Part shown: positions 14,988 through 22,981 of the stretch, in pieces
Layout: each line of letters begins with the position of its first letter
Position numbering within the stretch: the stretch's first letter is position 1
Source of the DNA: Pyrodictiaceae archaeon
Lineage (GTDB): Archaea; Thermoproteota; Thermoprotei_A; Sulfolobales; Pyrodictiaceae
NCBI GenBank assembly: GCA_027046105.1
Contig: JALTZQ010000021.1
Location: 1-24,658, forward strand
Reading direction: 5' to 3'
Length of the DNA: 24,658 nt
The notes under the pieces: model-generated
Databases searched by the model: none
What the model saw: the letters and a program-made list of their open reading frames with translations, nothing else
What the model was told of the DNA's origin: nothing
Translations under genes and position numbers: made by a program

Positions 14988-15722
14988 TTGTCGTTTCCGG
15001 CCCCATCACCGGCTATGATGGGCTATGACCGTACTACTGCAATGTTCTCGCCAGATGGTAGGCTTTTCCAAGTAGAATATGCTATGGAGGCTGCTAAACG
15101 TGGTTGGACAATGATAGGTTTACGTGTTGCTGCAGGCGTTGTCCTTGTAGCTGAGAAGAGGAAGACACATCCACTAATAGACATTGAGCATCTTGAAAAA
15201 GTCTACATGATTGATGAGCATATCGGTGCGGGCTTTGTTGGCTTTGGTAGTGATGGACGTGTCCTCATAGACTATGCTAGGCTCATAGCAGTGCAGTACA
15301 AGTTTACTTATGGCGAGAAAATACCGGTTGAGTACTTAACGAGACAGATATGTGATATCATGCAGATATATACGCAGCATGGTGGTGTAAGACCTTTTGG
15401 AGTGACTCTACTTATAGGCGGTGCTGATGACACTGGACCTAAGCTCTATGTTGCAGAACCTAGTGGTCAATACATTAGCTACAAAGCACAAGGGCTAGGG
15501 CAAGGTGGTGCACAAGCAACTGAGCTTTTATCGAAGGAGTATAGAGAGGATCTAAGTTTAGAGGAAGCGGTACTCCTAGGCGTAAGGGCAGTGGCGTCCG
15601 CGATGGAGGGTAAGCCCACTGCAGAGACTCTTGAGGTTGGTGTAATTGATGCCAAGACTGGAAAGTTTAGAAAACTAACTAAAGAGGAGCTGTTGAGGTA
15701 CTTAGAAAAACTTGGTGTGTAA
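14988..15722 (+). CDS. psmA: Proteasome subunit alpha
   Basis: A 244-residue alpha-type 20S proteasome subunit, forming the outer rings that gate the chamber and bind the regulatory ATPase. The family pattern is complete: GYDR (12-15), MFSPDGRLFQVEYAMEA (19-35), GLRVAAGVVLVAEKRKTHPL and FGVTLLIGGADDTGPKLY. The N-terminal tail holds the YDR gating motif. The start is TTG at 14988; it gives an N-terminus (SFPAPSPAMMGYDR) of the usual length, whereas the internal ATGs at 15015 and 15018 would leave it very short. It is the first gene after a clear TATA box and stands 5 nt before SBDS. No beta subunit is in the window. Confidence 0.95.
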   Translation: MSFPAPSPAMMGYDRTTAMFSPDGRLFQVEYAMEAAKRGWTMIGLRVAAGVVLVAEKRKTHPLIDIEHLEKVYMIDEHIGAGFVGFGSDGRVLIDYARLIAVQYKFTYGEKIPVEYLTRQICDIMQIYTQHGGVRPFGVTLLIGGADDTGPKLYVAEPSGQYISYKAQGLGQGGAQATELLSKEYREDLSLEEAVLLGVRAVASAMEGKPTAETLEVGVIDAKTGKFRKLTKEELLRYLEKLGV

Positions 15723-15727
15723 ATAGA

Positions 15728-16441
15728 ATGACACGCAAGTCTCGTGGTGAACATGAACCTGTTGTTGCTCGTCTCGAAATTGGTGGTAAACGTTTTGAGG
15801 TATTAGTAAATCCTGATCTAGCTTTTGAGTATAGGCAGGGACGCTCAGTAAATCTTGAGGATATGGTAATAAGTGATTCTGTTTACACCGATTTAAGGCG
15901 TGGTCTCCGCGCCTCGCCTGAGCTTTTACGCAAAGTTTTTGGTACAGATGATGTAGTGAAGATAGCGGCTGAAATAGTCAAGCGAGGAGAACTCCAGCTA
16001 ACAGCTGAGCAGCGGAGGAGACTTATTGAGGCAAAGAAGAGACAGATTATAAACTTCATAGCACGTAACGCTATTGATCCACGCACTAAGCTGCCGATAC
16101 CACCTGCAAGGATAGAAGCTGCTATGGAGCAAGCAGGTGTGGGTATCGATCCGTTTAAAGGTATCGAGGAACAGGCTATGCAGATAGTACGCCAAATAAA
16201 CCGTATATTACCAATAAAGCTTGCTAAGGCGTTATTGAAGATAATTGTTCCACCGGAGTACTCAGCAAGGATTTATGGTCAACTACCTAAGCTTGGTGAT
16301 GTCAAATCAAGCGATTGGAGAAGCGATGGTAGTCTCGTTGTCGAGCTGGAGATACCTGCTGGTTTACAGCAAGAGGTTATAGACAAGCTCAACAAGATAA
16401 CACAGGGTAATGTCGAGGTCAAAGTAGTAGCGGTGGTATAG
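15728..16441 (+). CDS. Ribosome maturation protein SBDS
   Basis: A 237-residue archaeal SBDS/Sdo1 homologue with its three-domain layout: N-terminal FYSH domain (RLEIGGKRFEVLVNPDLAFEY and VSDSVYTDL-like region), the central helical domain (LTAEQRRRLIEAKKRQIINF, then DPRTKLPIPPARIEAAM), and a C-terminal ferredoxin-like domain (IYGQLPKLGDVKSSDWRSDG). In eukaryotes SBDS helps release eIF6 from the 60S subunit; the archaeal role is inferred to be similar. The start is ATG at 15728, 5 nt after the psmA stop. The Rrp4 gene follows 2 nt after its stop. The order psmA-SBDS-rrp4 is conserved in archaea. Confidence 0.95.
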   Translation: MTRKSRGEHEPVVARLEIGGKRFEVLVNPDLAFEYRQGRSVNLEDMVISDSVYTDLRRGLRASPELLRKVFGTDDVVKIAAEIVKRGELQLTAEQRRRLIEAKKRQIINFIARNAIDPRTKLPIPPARIEAAMEQAGVGIDPFKGIEEQAMQIVRQINRILPIKLAKALLKIIVPPEYSARIYGQLPKLGDVKSSDWRSDGSLVVELEIPAGLQQEVIDKLNKITQGNVEVKVVAVV

Positions 16442-16443
16442 CC

Positions 16444-17163
16444 TTGGCTAAAGTTTACGTCTCTAATAGACAGCTGGTTGTGCCTGGAGACTTACTGGCT
16501 GAAGGCAAGGACGTGGTAGTGGATTCGCCATTCATAGAACGTGTAGGTGATAAATACTATGCAACAATAATCGGTTTAGTGAATGTACAGCAAGAGGATA
16601 AAGTATACAGGATCAGCATTGTACCCTTGGAGGGAGCTTACATACCAAAACCTGGTGACATAGTTGTAGGTGTAGTAGAGGATATCGGGCTAACTCATTG
16701 GGAAGTCGATATACGTTCACCCTATCGTGGTATTCTTACTGTGCAAGAGGTTCTAGATAAACCATTCAATCCTGCAACTGATGATTTGCGCAGATACCTT
16801 GATGTAGGTGATTACATTGTCGCAAAGATAACAGTTTTTGATCGCACTAGGGATCCACAGTTATCGATCAAAGGTAAGGGTCTTGGTAGAGTAACTGAGG
16901 GCTTAGTCGTCGAGGTAAAGCCTTCACGTGTCCCTCGAATAATAGGCAAAAAAGCGTCAATGGTGAACATGCTCACAACAGAGACGGGTTGCTCTCTCGT
17001 CGTCGGCCAGAATGGAAGAGTTCTTGTGTCATGTCCCAATAAGGAGCTTGAAGAAATTGTTGTTCTCGCACTACGTATGATAGAAAGAGAGGCACATACC
17101 ACAGGACTAACCGATAGGGTACGCGAATTTATCCGGTCCGAGAAAAGCAGGAGGGGGGTGTAG
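16444..17163 (+). CDS. rrp4: Exosome complex RNA-binding protein Rrp4
   Basis: A 239-residue cap subunit of the archaeal exosome, which binds RNA at the entry pore of the Rrp41-Rrp42 ring. The N-terminal domain holds [13 protein letters not shown]. An S1 domain follows at about 65-145 ([20 protein letters not shown], then [20 protein letters not shown]). A KH-type domain follows with [15 protein letters not shown] (around 167-181) and GRVLVSCP. The start is TTG at 16444 with GGTGGT about 6 nt upstream. The next gene, Rrp41, begins 7 nt after the stop. Length and order are standard. Confidence 0.95.
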   Translation: MAKVYVSNRQLVVPGDLLAEGKDVVVDSPFIERVGDKYYATIIGLVNVQQEDKVYRISIVPLEGAYIPKPGDIVVGVVEDIGLTHWEVDIRSPYRGILTVQEVLDKPFNPATDDLRRYLDVGDYIVAKITVFDRTRDPQLSIKGKGLGRVTEGLVVEVKPSRVPRIIGKKASMVNMLTTETGCSLVVGQNGRVLVSCPNKELEEIVVLALRMIEREAHTTGLTDRVREFIRSEKSRRGV

Positions 17164-17170
17164 AGGCATC

Positions 17171-17935
17171 GTGGCTATCGGTGAAAAACCGGAGTTAATA
17201 AGAAAGGAGGAGAGGGATGGAAAAGAAGTATTAGTACGTCATGATGGTAGGCTTATTGATCAACTTAGACCCTTACGTATGGAAGTAGGAGTACTAGGTA
17301 ATGCAGACGGTTCTGCCCTAGTGGAGTTCGGTAGAACGAGGGTTGTTGCAGCAGTTTATGGTCCACGGGAAGCTCATCCCAAGCATATGGCATTACCTGA
17401 TCGTGCTATCCTTAGATGCAGATACCATATGGCCCCGTTTTCGACCGAGGAGAGGAAATCTCCAGCTCCTACGAGGAGAGAAATAGAACTATCTAAGGTT
17501 ATTAGGGAGGCCCTCGAGACTGTTGTTATGACAGAGCTTTATCCAAGAACAGCAATAGATATCTACATGGAAGTACTACAATCGGATGGTGGTACACGTA
17601 CAGCAGCCCTAACAGCAGCAGCACTAGCCCTTGCCGATGCTGGTATACCTCTCAGGGACTTAGTTGCGGCTGTTGCTGTGGGAAAAGTTGATGGTGTATT
17701 AGTGCTTGATCTTGATGAGGTTGAGGACATGTATGCTGAAGCAGATATGCCAATAGCAATGGCTCCTTCTCTTGGCAAGGTAGTTCTACTTCAGCTAAAC
17801 GGTGTTATGACAGTGGATGAGTTTCGCGAGGCATTACAGCTTGCAAAAAAGGGTATAGCTGAAATTTATAGTATGCAGAAAGAGGTTTTGCGCAAAAAGT
17901 ACGTTGAGAAAGCATTAGGAGGTGAGTTGAAGTGA
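17171..17935 (+). CDS. rrp41: Exosome complex exonuclease Rrp41
   Basis: A 254-residue RNase PH-like subunit and the catalytic member of the exosome ring, a phosphorolytic 3'-5' exonuclease. Family marks are [20 protein letters not shown] (36-55), the CRYHMAPFS segment with RNA-contacting arginine, and the active-site region [20 protein letters not shown]. The aspartates DLDE and EADMP are present, so it should be active. The start is GTG at 17171. Its last codons contain AGGAGGTGA, which is the ribosome binding site for Rrp42, and the two genes overlap by 4 nt. Confidence 0.95.
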   Translation: MAIGEKPELIRKEERDGKEVLVRHDGRLIDQLRPLRMEVGVLGNADGSALVEFGRTRVVAAVYGPREAHPKHMALPDRAILRCRYHMAPFSTEERKSPAPTRREIELSKVIREALETVVMTELYPRTAIDIYMEVLQSDGGTRTAALTAAALALADAGIPLRDLVAAVAVGKVDGVLVLDLDEVEDMYAEADMPIAMAPSLGKVVLLQLNGVMTVDEFREALQLAKKGIAEIYSMQKEVLRKKYVEKALGGELK

Positions 17936-18927
17936 GCGTAACACCTTGGGAGCAACCGGTCATTCCAAAACTCAAAAAGTATACCATGGAGACAGTACTT
18001 GTGAAGGGTGTAAGACTTGATGGTAGAAAACTTGATGAGTATAGGCCGGTTGAAATCATACCCGGATACATAGAGTATCGCGCCGAAGGCTCTGCAATGG
18101 TCAAACTAGGATCAACAGTAGTCCTAGTAGGAGTGAAAATGGATCTTGTCCCACCTTTTCCAGATACACCTAATGAAGCAGTACTAGTAGTTCATGCAGA
18201 ATTTGTACCGCTTGCATCACCGAGTTTCGAACCTGGGCCTCCGGATGAGAATGCTATAGAGCTAGCAAGAGTTGTTGATCGTGGACTAAGAGAGTCGAAG
18301 GTTATTGCACTAGATAATCTTGTACTAGAACCTGGTAAGACTGTATGGAGGATATATGTCGATATCTATGTATTGAATCATGATGGTAACCTGAGTGACG
18401 CGGCAATTCTCGCAGCCATGGCTGCACTAATGGTGACTCGCGTACCTGCAGTAGAGAAAACGGGTGAAGGCACTTACAAGGTTGTGCGTGGTAAGTACGT
18501 TGGTTTACTACCAGTCAATAAGAAGATAGTTGGTGTAACTATAGCGAAAATCGCTAATAAACTCCTTGTGGACCCTTCGTTTGAGGAAGAAGGTGTTGCC
18601 GATGCAAAACTAATGATAGTGATTGATGAAGAGGGTCGCGTAGCAGGCATGCAAAAAACGGGAATGGAGGGCTTCACGGAAGAGGAGCTAATAAAAGCTG
18701 TAAGCATTGCTGTAACCAAAAGCAAGCAGCTTCTACGAGTCCTTGAGGAAAAAGTTGTGCCATACCGTGAGGAACTATCAAGGAAGCTTGTGGCTGCAGA
18801 GAAAACTGAGCAACAAATAGAGGTCGTTCCAAGCAGGGAAGAGGTTGAGTCTGCGGAAGAGACCGGAGGACAGGTATCCGAGGAAGCCATTGAGCCACAA
18901 AATGAAAAACCGGATATGGACCACTAA
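17932..18927 (+). CDS. rrp42: Exosome complex component Rrp42, with acidic C-terminal tail
   Basis: A 331-residue RNase PH-like ring subunit, catalytically silent in known archaeal exosomes but needed for the Rrp41 site and RNA binding. Marks are [17 protein letters not shown] (26-42), [20 protein letters not shown] and [19 protein letters not shown]. The usual length is about 275. Here the last 45 or so residues (from around 290) form a low-complexity, Glu-rich tail ending [11 protein letters not shown], with no predicted fold. The GTG start overlaps the Rrp41 stop, with GGAGGTGA 5 nt upstream. It is 72 nt before eL43. Confidence 0.95.
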   Translation: MSVTPWEQPVIPKLKKYTMETVLVKGVRLDGRKLDEYRPVEIIPGYIEYRAEGSAMVKLGSTVVLVGVKMDLVPPFPDTPNEAVLVVHAEFVPLASPSFEPGPPDENAIELARVVDRGLRESKVIALDNLVLEPGKTVWRIYVDIYVLNHDGNLSDAAILAAMAALMVTRVPAVEKTGEGTYKVVRGKYVGLLPVNKKIVGVTIAKIANKLLVDPSFEEEGVADAKLMIVIDEEGRVAGMQKTGMEGFTEEELIKAVSIAVTKSKQLLRVLEEKVVPYREELSRKLVAAEKTEQQIEVVPSREEVESAEETGGQVSEEAIEPQNEKPDMDH

Positions 18928-18999
18928 CGTAAAAAACTAGTTTCTGGGTGAACCAGCTAGGACTCTCTTCACTAGCTAGGGAATGGAGGGGCTAAACTT

Positions 19000-19266
19000 A
19001 TGGCTAGACGTACAAAGGTTGTTGGTATTGCTGGTAGGTTTGGTCCACGCTATGGTTCAACACTACGTAAACGTTGGAAGGAAGTAATGGAGCGACGATA
19101 CGCCGACCATCAATGTCCAATATGTGGAGCCAAGGGCTACGTTAAGAGAATAAGTGTGGGATTGTGGCAATGCACAAAATGTGGCTCCGTATGGGCCGGA
19201 GGCGCTTATGTACCACGTACTGGCCTTAACAAGCATTTCCCCAAAATTATAATACGTGAAGAGTAG
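19000..19266 (+). CDS. rpl37ae: Large ribosomal subunit protein eL43 (L37Ae)
   Basis: An 88-residue zinc-ribbon ribosomal protein of the 50S subunit. The zinc ligands are Cys39, Cys42, Cys58 and Cys61 in the arrangement CPIC ... CTKC. The N-terminal TKVVGIAGRFGPRYGSTLRK stretch is typical. ATG at 19000 has GGAGGGG about 7 nt upstream. The gene overlaps the Brix gene by 11 nt. Confidence 0.95.
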   Translation: MARRTKVVGIAGRFGPRYGSTLRKRWKEVMERRYADHQCPICGAKGYVKRISVGLWQCTKCGSVWAGGAYVPRTGLNKHFPKIIIREE

Positions 19267-19870
19267 CCACGCCTTGCACAGTCCTTCAAAGCAACGTATA
19301 CGTATCCTCGTTACAACTTCCCATAGACCCTCGCAGAGAGTTCGTAGTTTCGCTAAAGACCTCGCCTCCATCCTTCCATATGCTTACAAAGTGAATAGGG
19401 GTAAAGCGACACTGCGCGATCTATACTACGATGCAGTAGGATATGGTGCTGAGCGTGTAGTGGTAATTACGGTTTGGAGAGGAAATCCAGGCGTAATAAA
19501 AGTCTATAAGCTAGCTGAACCCCCGGAACAAGGCCTTGTAGAATTGGCTGCTATATACTTGCGTGGTGTTACCTTACGACGCGAGATACCCAGTTCACAA
19601 AAAGTGTTTCACACCCGTAGCTTAGGCATAGACATTGTGTCCATGCCAGTGGGTTTACATCGTGTAGCTGAGGTGCTTGCAAAAGCCTTTCTAGCAAAAC
19701 TTGTTGTGGACGATGAGAAGTTACTAGCTCACGATGTTGTTATTAGGCTTGAAAATAATAGTAGTGGTTTAATCATAGAATTTGTCTGTCCTTCGACAAG
19801 AAGGCCGTGCGGGCCTCGTTTAAGAATAGCATCGGTGATTGATATTGAGAAAGGTGAGCGGTTGCCTTAG
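19256..19870 (+). CDS. Brix domain protein (probable ribosome biogenesis factor)
   Basis: A 204-residue archaeal Brix/Imp4-like protein. The half-Brix motif is visible as RILVTTSHRPSQRVRSFAKD (16-35), then RGKATLRDLYYDA (48-60) and GAERVVVITVWRGNPGVI. Eukaryotic relatives work in rRNA maturation; the archaeal role is inferred. GTG at 19256 lies within the last codons of eL43; TTG at 19274 is an alternative start. Its 3' end overlaps the Pcc1 gene by up to 32 nt depending on the Pcc1 start. Position between eL43 and pcc1 is the conserved superoperon order. Confidence 0.85.
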   Translation: MKSSHALHSPSKQRIRILVTTSHRPSQRVRSFAKDLASILPYAYKVNRGKATLRDLYYDAVGYGAERVVVITVWRGNPGVIKVYKLAEPPEQGLVELAAIYLRGVTLRREIPSSQKVFHTRSLGIDIVSMPVGLHRVAEVLAKAFLAKLVVDDEKLLAHDVVIRLENNSSGLIIEFVCPSTRRPCGPRLRIASVIDIEKGERLP

Positions 19871-20114
19871 CATAGAGTTCCCGGACGAGGATATTGCGAA
19901 GGCTTTATACGAGACTCTCCAAGTTGAGGTAGAGAATCCTCCAGACCCAGACCGAGGTAGCACTAGAGTATGGGTCAAGAACAGTGTTTTGTATATATGC
20001 TTTGAGGCTAGAGATTTTGCGGCAGCACGTGCACTACTAAACGCTTATCTTAGTCTAGCCTCGTCTAGCTCAGACGTAGTAGCGGTACTAAAGCAGGTGC
20101 GCGTGGGAGGGTAG
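19854..20114 (+). CDS. pcc1: KEOPS complex subunit Pcc1
   Basis: A protein of about 86 residues in the Pcc1 family. Pcc1 is the dimerising subunit of KEOPS, which makes t6A in tRNA. The pattern is CLSIEFPDEDIAKALYETLQ, VENPPDPDRG and the final helix AARALLNAYLSL. I prefer GTG at 19854, which gives the usual short N-terminus; TTG at 19839 and TTG at 19845 are in frame upstream. It overlaps the Brix stop and is followed by prefoldin beta after 6 nt. Confidence 0.8.
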   Translation: MSGCLSIEFPDEDIAKALYETLQVEVENPPDPDRGSTRVWVKNSVLYICFEARDFAAARALLNAYLSLASSSSDVVAVLKQVRVGG

Positions 20115-20120
20115 AGTGTC

Positions 20121-20495
20121 TTGTCTCAGAGACTACCTCCAGAGCTAGAGAACAAGCTAGCCAGGTACCAAACAGTGCAGAACCAATATAATCGAATACT
20201 TCAGGAAAGAGTTGCTGTTGAAACTGAAATAAATGAGATAAATAGGGTTTTGGAGCTTCTTCGGGAGGCTGGTGAGGAAGCACCAGTATATAGGCTCATG
20301 GGGTCAATACTGGTTAAAGTCGATAGACAAAAACTAATTACCGAGCTTAATGATCGAAAGGAGATACTTGAACTAAGACTTCAAAAGCTAAAGAAACAAG
20401 AGGAGGAGTTAAAGAAGCAACTGGATAATCTAGCCAAGGAAATCAAGGAGCTACAGTCAAAACTCATTATCGGTAAATCCGGCGGTGCTGGCTAG
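20121..20495 (+). CDS. pfdB: Prefoldin subunit beta
   Basis: A 124-residue prefoldin beta subunit, part of the hexameric chaperone that holds unfolded proteins. It is almost entirely coiled coil: a first helix (residues 6-50 or so), the conserved hairpin APVYRLMGSILVKVDR (54-69), then a second helix to about 115 rich in Lys, Glu and Leu. The start is TTG at 20121, with GGGAGGGT about 8 nt upstream. It lies 6 nt after pcc1. A T-rich gap of 143 nt follows. Confidence 0.9.
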   Translation: MSQRLPPELENKLARYQTVQNQYNRILQERVAVETEINEINRVLELLREAGEEAPVYRLMGSILVKVDRQKLITELNDRKEILELRLQKLKKQEEELKKQLDNLAKEIKELQSKLIIGKSGGAG

Positions 20496-20556
20496 GCTAT
20501 TAATCTACAGCTTAGGCAATAGGATCCAGCATAACTAATAGATATAGCTGGTGGTG

Positions 20557-20606
20557 TTTTTGATTGGGCCGTTCAGCTAGGTTTTTCCGCCAATCTCATC
20601 ATTTTT
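20557..20606 (+). terminator. Run of T5 tracts after prefoldin beta
   Basis: Three TTTTT tracts at 20557-20561, 20582-20586 and 20602-20606 lie in the only sizeable gap in the downstream half of the superoperon. Archaeal RNA polymerase terminates at such T-tracts, so at least partial termination is likely here. Confidence 0.4.
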
Positions 20607-20638
20607 GTTCTTGTAGTCCTCGGAGGGGCGCTTGACTA

Positions 20639-20989
20639 TTGAATCGTATGGCAAGAAGGATAGTTAACGTTGGCTTAGCAGAGAAGCCGATAGATATGGA
20701 GGAGCTCGAGGAGCTACTTACTATTTTTGAGGAAAAGCTACGAAGCCGTATAGAGGAGGCTTTGGGTAGAAGACTCGAAGAGTTAGATCTCGTTGTAAAA
20801 GCTGATGTTGAAGAGGGAGGATTGCTGAGTGTCAATGTAGATGTAAGGGCTACGGGTAGATTCATAGCCCCCCTCTCATATGATGAAGTTCTCGCCGAAG
20901 CTATAGATGAGGCTGCGAAGTGGCTTGAGGAGAGGCTTAGATCGAGAAGAGCTAGTGGTGAAGGCAAAGAAACTAGTGGAGTTAGCTAG
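20639..20989 (+). CDS. DUF3194-type protein
   Basis: A 116-residue acidic protein resembling the small archaeal family DUF3194, which commonly follows prefoldin beta. Visible pattern: PIDMEELEELLTIFEEKLRS, a strand region DLVVKADVEEGGLLSVNVDV, and helix YDEVLAEAIDEAAKWLEERL. Its function is unknown. The start is TTG at 20639 with GGAGGGG 10 nt upstream; ATG at 20648 is the alternative. It overlaps the next gene by up to 83 nt. Confidence 0.65.
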   Translation: MNRMARRIVNVGLAEKPIDMEELEELLTIFEEKLRSRIEEALGRRLEELDLVVKADVEEGGLLSVNVDVRATGRFIAPLSYDEVLAEAIDEAAKWLEERLRSRRASGEGKETSGVS

Positions 20990-21971
20990 TAGAGCAGGTA
21001 CACCCATAGTCGTAACTGCACACCGTAACGCTGATCCAGACGCTTATGCAGCAGCATATGCCTTATGCATAGCGCTTCGAAAACAAGGTTTTGACGCTAG
21101 ACTAATCCTGCCAGAGGGTATGAGCCAGCCAACCAAGAGGCTTGTAAGGGAAATACTTGGCAAGGAACCAAGTGAAGCTGAGGACGAGCCGCCAGAAGAA
21201 TCGGCTATGGCTGTAGTAGCTGACACAGCCTCCTTTGAACAGCTAGGTAGTCTAGCGGATTTTGCGAAGAAGGTTATACTCACGGTCGTGGATCACCATG
21301 AATCTAATAAGCTTATAGAACACGCAACGCTATCGATCTATGATCCTACAGCTCGTGCAACATCAGAGATAGTTTACCAACTCCTACGTGAAGGTCTTGG
21401 GATGGATTTAGATGCCGGGGTGAAGACACTGCTTTTAGCAGGAATAGTATATGATACAAGGCACTTCATACTATCAACGTCGAGAACGTTGCGTATTGCA
21501 GCAGACCTAATAGATCAGGGAGCTAGCCTCGAGAAGGCCCTAAAAGCCCTACAATCACCTCCCATGGAGCTTCCAGAGCGAATAGCTAGACTTAAAGCAG
21601 CGCAACGCATGCACTTATACCGTGCCGGCGACTATATCATCGTGGTAACCCATATAGGTGCTTACGAGTCTAGTGTTGCGCGTGCAATACTCGATCTGGG
21701 TGCCGACATAGCAATAATAGTGTCTGAGCACGGCACAGAGGTGCGCATCATAGGTCGTGCAAGGAAAGGTGTTGTAGAGGAACTAGGTTTAAACCTTGGC
21801 AGAGACGTCATGGAGCCCGTGGGAAAGGCCTTAGGCGGAAGTGGGGGAGGTCATGCACAAGCAGCGGGAGCTAGTGCACGTGCTAGTCTAGAAAGAGCAC
21901 TAGATACCGTAGTAGAGATCCTGCGCCAAGTTATCTCAAAGAAAAACCTAGAGTTAACCCCTATATCCTAA
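20907..21971 (+). CDS. DHH/DHHA1-family phosphoesterase
   Basis: A protein of up to 354 residues with all DHH motifs: HRNADPDA (39-46), VADTASF (104-110), DHHE (129-132) and YDTRHF (182-187). The C-terminal DHHA1 domain has GGSGGGHAQAAGA (310-322). Such enzymes are Mn-dependent and act on nanoRNA, pAp or cyclic dinucleotides; which one is not readable here. It lies in the exosome superoperon, so a role in RNA end processing is plausible. The start is uncertain: ATG at 20907 is the longest, but it overlaps DUF3194 by 83 nt. TTG at 20925 and GTG at 20955 would shorten the overlap, and the first 25 residues are not conserved in pattern. Confidence 0.85.
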   Translation: MRLRSGLRRGLDREELVVKAKKLVELASRAGTPIVVTAHRNADPDAYAAAYALCIALRKQGFDARLILPEGMSQPTKRLVREILGKEPSEAEDEPPEESAMAVVADTASFEQLGSLADFAKKVILTVVDHHESNKLIEHATLSIYDPTARATSEIVYQLLREGLGMDLDAGVKTLLLAGIVYDTRHFILSTSRTLRIAADLIDQGASLEKALKALQSPPMELPERIARLKAAQRMHLYRAGDYIIVVTHIGAYESSVARAILDLGADIAIIVSEHGTEVRIIGRARKGVVEELGLNLGRDVMEPVGKALGGSGGGHAQAAGASARASLERALDTVVEILRQVISKKNLELTPIS

Positions 21972-22036
21972 TATCCCTCTGTAACCACCGTCGCTATGGG
22001 GCGCTAATCTGTCTCTCTTCCTGGAGGCGACCAATA

Positions 22037-22453
22037 ATGAGTAAACTAGCAGATCTGGAAGTTATGGTAAGAGCCCTTGGTCTTCCATACCAAAAGAAGG
22101 ATGGCAATATACTATTATCAGTCAAAGACAAGAAATACGGTGAAATCGGTGTTGTAGTATCCTATGACGAAAACACTAATAGCGTAAGGATAACGGCTCC
22201 CCTAGACGTCGAGCCATACCACGAAGCATTATCATGGTTTCTTTCAGAAAATTTCACAAACACCACGTACAAGTATGCAATAGACTATGATGGTTTCGTT
22301 GCAGTAGTATATGATCTTCCTGCAAATTGCATCAAGAGCGCACGTGACTTACGCGAAGCCATAGTCGAGGTAGTAGAGGGTGCCAAAAAGGTACTTGAGC
22401 GTACAGAAGCGGGCCCCGAAGAAGAAAGCCACTCTAGCCCTTCTTCATCGTAG
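22037..22453 (+). CDS. Uncharacterised protein, possible YbjN/CesT-like fold
   Basis: A 138-residue protein: an N-terminal helix ([16 protein letters not shown]), a strand-rich middle ([20 protein letters not shown], then [20 protein letters not shown]), the hydrophobic strand [12 protein letters not shown], and a helix ending in an acidic, Ser-rich tail. The order of elements resembles YbjN/type III chaperone-like folds, but this is a weak guess. The start is ATG at 22037 with GGAGGCGA 7 nt upstream. The last 20 nt overlap the convergent eL40 gene. Its function is unknown. Confidence 0.65.
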   Translation: MSKLADLEVMVRALGLPYQKKDGNILLSVKDKKYGEIGVVVSYDENTNSVRITAPLDVEPYHEALSWFLSENFTNTTYKYAIDYDGFVAVVYDLPANCIKSARDLREAIVEVVEGAKKVLERTEAGPEEESHSSPSSS

Positions 22454-22604
22454 CTAGTATCCTCTTTGGCCTCAAATTCTTACTCTTACATCTCCTACAC
22501 TTAGTAGCAGTAGGGGGATTCAATGCACCACACTTCCTGCAAACCTTCTTATTTAACACACGATTATAGACTATTTTTAGCAGTTCAGGATCCCTAACTG
22601 GCAT
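22434..22604 (-). CDS. rpl40e: Large ribosomal subunit protein eL40
   Basis: A 56-residue zinc-ribbon protein. [20 protein letters not shown] is followed by CRKC ... CRRC with Cys22, Cys25, Cys36 and Cys39, and the typical NLRPKR end. This is the ribosomal form without an N-terminal ubiquitin. ATG at 22604 is chosen over ATG at 22619 because the MPV(R)DPE start matches the family and GGTGGTC stands before it. It is convergent with the 138-aa protein, sharing 20 nt. Confidence 0.9.
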   Translation of the reverse strand: MPVRDPELLKIVYNRVLNKKVCRKCGALNPPTATKCRRCKSKNLRPKRILATMKKG

Positions 22605-22694
22605 ACCGAGACCACCCATGTGAGTAACGGCCCCTAAGCTTCTCCGGGTTTTTGATTCTTCCCCTTATCTAGCCGTAAACTCCAGGGAATGATG

Positions 22695-22710
22695 AGAGAA
22701 TATACTCTCT
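22695..22710. promoter_or_regulatory. Inverted repeat over a TATA-like core
   Basis: AGAGA and TCTCT flank ATATAC. On the minus strand this reads GTATAT, about 95 nt before the eL40 ATG. The symmetry around an AT core could mark a regulator site, or may be chance. Confidence 0.25.
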
Positions 22711-22726
22711 TAGACTTAATGATCAG

Positions 22727-22818
22727 CCAACCCGGCTTTCGTCAACCACCCCTCCATCATCCTATAGGGGTGTTGGGCCGGGGCTCGTTTCCGGCGCGAT
22801 CATCACCGGGTATCGGTG
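22727..22818. ncRNA. GC-rich structured segment, strand unknown
   Basis: Hand-checked helices: CCCGGC 22731-22736 with GCCGGG 22777-22782, enclosing CACCCCT 22747-22753 with AGGGGTG 22766-22772; CACCG 22804-22808 with CGGTG 22814-22818. GCCGG 22777-22781 with CCGGC 22791-22795 is an alternative to the first helix. It may be a small RNA or the eL40 leader, where it could act in ribosomal protein autoregulation. No family is recognised. Confidence 0.3.
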
Positions 22819-22981
22819 TATTATGTTTCCTCCCCTTTCAAGGCTTGTGTTCTCTCATGAATCTTAACCTCTATAGTCGTTAAAAGACTGGCATGTCTCC
22901 CTTCTCTTTTTAGCCAGTGGTGGAGGTTTGCTACCTGCTAGGGCACTAACATAGCGATAACTGTCATCTCAGGTGTTATAC

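Larger units (their letters stand above)
22620..22981. other. 362-base gap between eL40 and the MBL gene
   Basis: No gene is accepted. It must hold the promoters of the divergent eL40 and MBL genes. It contains a TATA-like ATATAC inside a 5-bp inverted repeat (AGAGA 22695-22699, TCTCT 22706-22710), a GC-rich helix-rich part (22727-22818), and a T5 tract near 22907-22912. Confidence 0.5.

Noticed and set aside
18474..18898. Minus-strand ORFs of 138 and 74 codons inside rrp42
   Set aside because: Antisense shadows of the rrp42 frame; Ser-rich or low-complexity products with no support.
22689..22883. A 64-codon plus-strand ORF in the gap before the MBL gene
   Set aside because: It crosses the helix-rich segment, has no family-like pattern, and its reading frame looks accidental.
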